Origin: Candidatus Heimdallarchaeota archaeon
GTDB taxonomy: Archaea; Asgardarchaeota; Heimdallarchaeia; Heimdallarchaeales; Heimdallarchaeaceae
DNA length: 14,244 nucleotides
NCBI GenBank assembly: GCA_016839985.1
Contig: JAEOTG010000296.1
Location: forward strand, 1-14,244
Direction of reading: 5' to 3'
A model generated the notes under the pieces. The model saw only the letters and a program-made list of their open reading frames with translations, had not been told where the DNA came from and did no database searches. Position 1 is the first letter of the stretch. Each line of letters starts with the position of its first letter. This document shows positions 13,059 through 14,244 of the stretch, one piece after another. The translations under genes were made by a program, and so were the position numbers.

Positions 13059-13150
13059 AAGAATCTCTCTATAGAAATAGAAAGCTACTTACATAATACA
13101 GATAATAACTATGAAAAATCAAACTAAAGAAATATTGTTCATTTGAATTC

Positions 13151-13160
13151 CTTTTTATAT
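13151..13160 (+). promoter_or_regulatory. TATA box for the flavodoxin-like gene
   Basis: CTTTTTATAT is centred about 44 nt before the ATG at 13200 and predicts a start near 13182, giving a leader of about 18 nt that holds the SD AGGTGA (13189-13194), 5 nt before the ATG. Confidence 0.45.
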
Positions 13161-13199
13161 CTTCATACTCAGTTTAGTAAGACTAAATAGGTGAATATA

Positions 13200-13763
13200 A
13201 TGACTGAAAAGAAAGTATTGATTGTCTACGGAACTCGATATGGAAGTACAGAAGGAACTTCAGAGAAAATAGCAGAAATTCTAAAAGAAAACGAAATTAA
13301 TGTTGATATCTACAATTTGAAAGCTACTCCTAAGAAAGAAATCCCTAATATTAATAATTATAATGGTGTTATTATAGGTTCAAGCATTAAAATAGGCCAA
13401 TGGACCAAAGATGTAAAGGAATTCGTTTCAAATCAGAAAGAATCTTTAAATTCCTTTAAAGGAAAATTAGGATTCTTTGTTAGTTCAGGTTATGCAGCTC
13501 TTCCAGATATGTATGAAAAAGTAAAAACAGAATACACAAAAGATGCTCTAGTAAAGCTTGGTGTAGAAAAACTTGATCATTTTGATGCTTTTGGAGGTTT
13601 AATGGATTTCACCAAAAACTCGAGGATGAGCTGGCTAGAAAAAAAATTGCTGAAAATGGTTGGCAAGCAAACTGGTCAGAAAGAAGATCCAAAAGAATAT
13701 AACGATTTGAGAGATTGGAAACAAATAGAGGAATTTGCAAATGGATTCCTTAATATTCTTTAG
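13200..13763 (+). CDS. Flavodoxin-domain protein, HemG-like (protoporphyrinogen oxidase-type)
   Basis: A 187-residue FMN-binding flavodoxin-fold protein. The FMN phosphate loop is YGTRYGSTEGTSEKIAE at residues about 11-27. Next come VIIGSSIKIGQWTKDVKEFV and KLGFFVSSGYA, which line the flavin ring in the HemG (flavodoxin_5) family. The C-terminal segment with SWLEKKLLKMVGKQTG then DWKQIEEFANGF also follows the HemG pattern. True HemG oxidises protoporphyrinogen IX with menaquinone; no haem genes are here, so in this archaeon it may be a general electron carrier or quinone reductase. I chose the ATG at 13200, 5 nt after AGGTGA; the GTG at 13191 is inside this SD. It is divergent from the cofactor-handling cluster, with a 225-nt shared control region. 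Confidence 0.85.
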   Translation: MTEKKVLIVYGTRYGSTEGTSEKIAEILKENEINVDIYNLKATPKKEIPNINNYNGVIIGSSIKIGQWTKDVKEFVSNQKESLNSFKGKLGFFVSSGYAALPDMYEKVKTEYTKDALVKLGVEKLDHFDAFGGLMDFTKNSRMSWLEKKLLKMVGKQTGQKEDPKEYNDLRDWKQIEEFANGFLNIL

Positions 13764-13766
13764 ATT

Positions 13767-13788
13767 ATTTTTTTCTTTTTATATTTTT
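13767..13788 (+). terminator. T-rich terminator tract after the flavodoxin-like gene
   Basis: A T-rich stretch with runs of 7, 5 and 5 T starts 3 nt after the stop codon. It is typical for an archaeal oligo-U terminator and no hairpin is evident. Confidence 0.5.
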
Positions 13789-13832
13789 GAGAGTTAATAA
13801 AGATTTTAAATGTCTTAGACGATACTATTGTT

Positions 13833-14244
13833 GTGATTATACTCGAAAGAAACGAAGGTTACGACGAGAAATTTGATATAGATTTTAATTTAAGGAATCT
13901 AGTAAACAGAATTCTTTTACATCTCAACTCGTTCTTAGAGTATTTAGCTGATAACTATCCTGATCATTTCCTTCCCTATATTAGAGCTTTAGGAAAGAAA
14001 CTTTCTGATATTATTAAAGAAGAAGAAGTTACCGCTGTTGTTTTTTCATTACTTAGAAATTACAGATTAAAACAGAAAGGCAAGGATTTAGTAATACTAG
14101 ACTTCTTCCGCTTGCTGCAAAGTAAACTTATAGAAGTTATCAAAATCTCACTTAATCTTAACAAATATTACTTCTCCAAACGCGGAAAGAAGTTAAGAAT
14201 AAAATTATTTGATAGAACTAAGGGAAGAATCATCCCAAATTACC
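13833..14244 (+). CDS. Unrecognised protein, N-terminal part (runs off the right edge)
   Basis: An open frame begins after a TGA at 13788-13790 and continues without a stop to the end of the window, giving at least 137 residues from the GTG at 13833. There is no ATG in the frame before that point, and no good SD before the GTG. The sequence starts IILERNEGYDEKFDIDFNLR, continues through a helical, leucine-rich region (NRILLHLNSFLEYLADNYPD), then a Lys/Arg-rich part, KKLRIKLFDRTKGR. The codon use is like that of its neighbours, which supports a real gene. The DIDFNLRNL opening followed by leucine-rich helices is faintly like an ScpA/kleisin N-terminus, but I cannot support that call. No transmembrane segment is seen. 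Confidence 0.55.
   Translation, partial: MIILERNEGYDEKFDIDFNLRNLVNRILLHLNSFLEYLADNYPDHFLPYIRALGKKLSDIIKEEEVTAVVFSLLRNYRLKQKGKDLVILDFFRLLQSKLIEVIKISLNLNKYYFSKRGKKLRIKLFDRTKGRIIPNY

Noticed and set aside
12984..13199. Possible small RNA or tRNA in the longest gene-free stretch
   Set aside because: No cloverleaf, TTCRANY T-loop or GC-rich stem; the sequence is AT-rich promoter-type DNA with direct repeats.

Overview
This window looks like a piece of chromosome from an AT-rich, strictly anaerobic archaeon. The support for archaea is a crenarchaeal-type single-OB-fold SSB, many Shine-Dalgarno (SD) sequences of the AGGTGA / AGAAGTGA kind placed 4-10 nt before starts, TATA-like boxes upstream of several genes, poly-T stretches after genes, and a DUF134/NifX/MinD-ferredoxin/DUF5320 gene set typical of anaerobes. 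Lifestyle is suggested by ferredoxin-dependent indolepyruvate oxidoreductase and several 2[4Fe-4S] proteins. The phylum cannot be fixed from this stretch; an Asgard or TACK lineage would fit. No rRNA, tRNA, CRISPR array, transposase or insertion sequence is visible.

Layout. 1-519: the 3' part of a metallo-beta-lactamase-fold gene. 645-4226 (+): a tight operon iorA-iorB-ketopantoate reductase family, closed by a perfect 9-bp hairpin and T-rich tract. 4337-4660 (+): SSB, convergent with a tandem GNAT protein (4675-5550, -) that follows a Mth938-domain protein (5611-5958, -). 6070-7532 (+): SPFH/stomatin-like protein followed 11 nt later by an OMPDC/HUMPS-superfamily enzyme. 7554-8411 (-) and 8504-9352 (+): divergent MBL-fold hydrolase and M55 (DppA-like) D-aminopeptidase.

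9356-12974 (-) is the most interesting block. In transcription order it holds a DUF5320-like Gly/Arg-rich small protein, a Gly/Arg-rich HTH protein, a DUF134 regulator, two different NifX/NifB-type metal-cofactor-binding proteins, and two MinD/Mrp ATPases that each carry a 2[4Fe-4S] ferredoxin insert. The last five are spaced by 1-13 nt and look like one operon. The upstream regions hold an 18-bp perfect palindrome and a pair of 16-bp direct repeats that share a TGAATAA-like half-site, so the cluster is probably controlled by one of its own HTH proteins. The likely theme is ATP-dependent, redox-linked handling of a metal or Fe-S cofactor, but the true substrate is not known for this gene set.

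13200-13763 (+) is a HemG-like flavodoxin-domain protein, and 13833-14244 is the 5' part of an unrecognised gene running off the right edge. No gene-free stretch exceeds 300 bases; the longest (12975-13199) holds two divergent promoters and the direct repeats.
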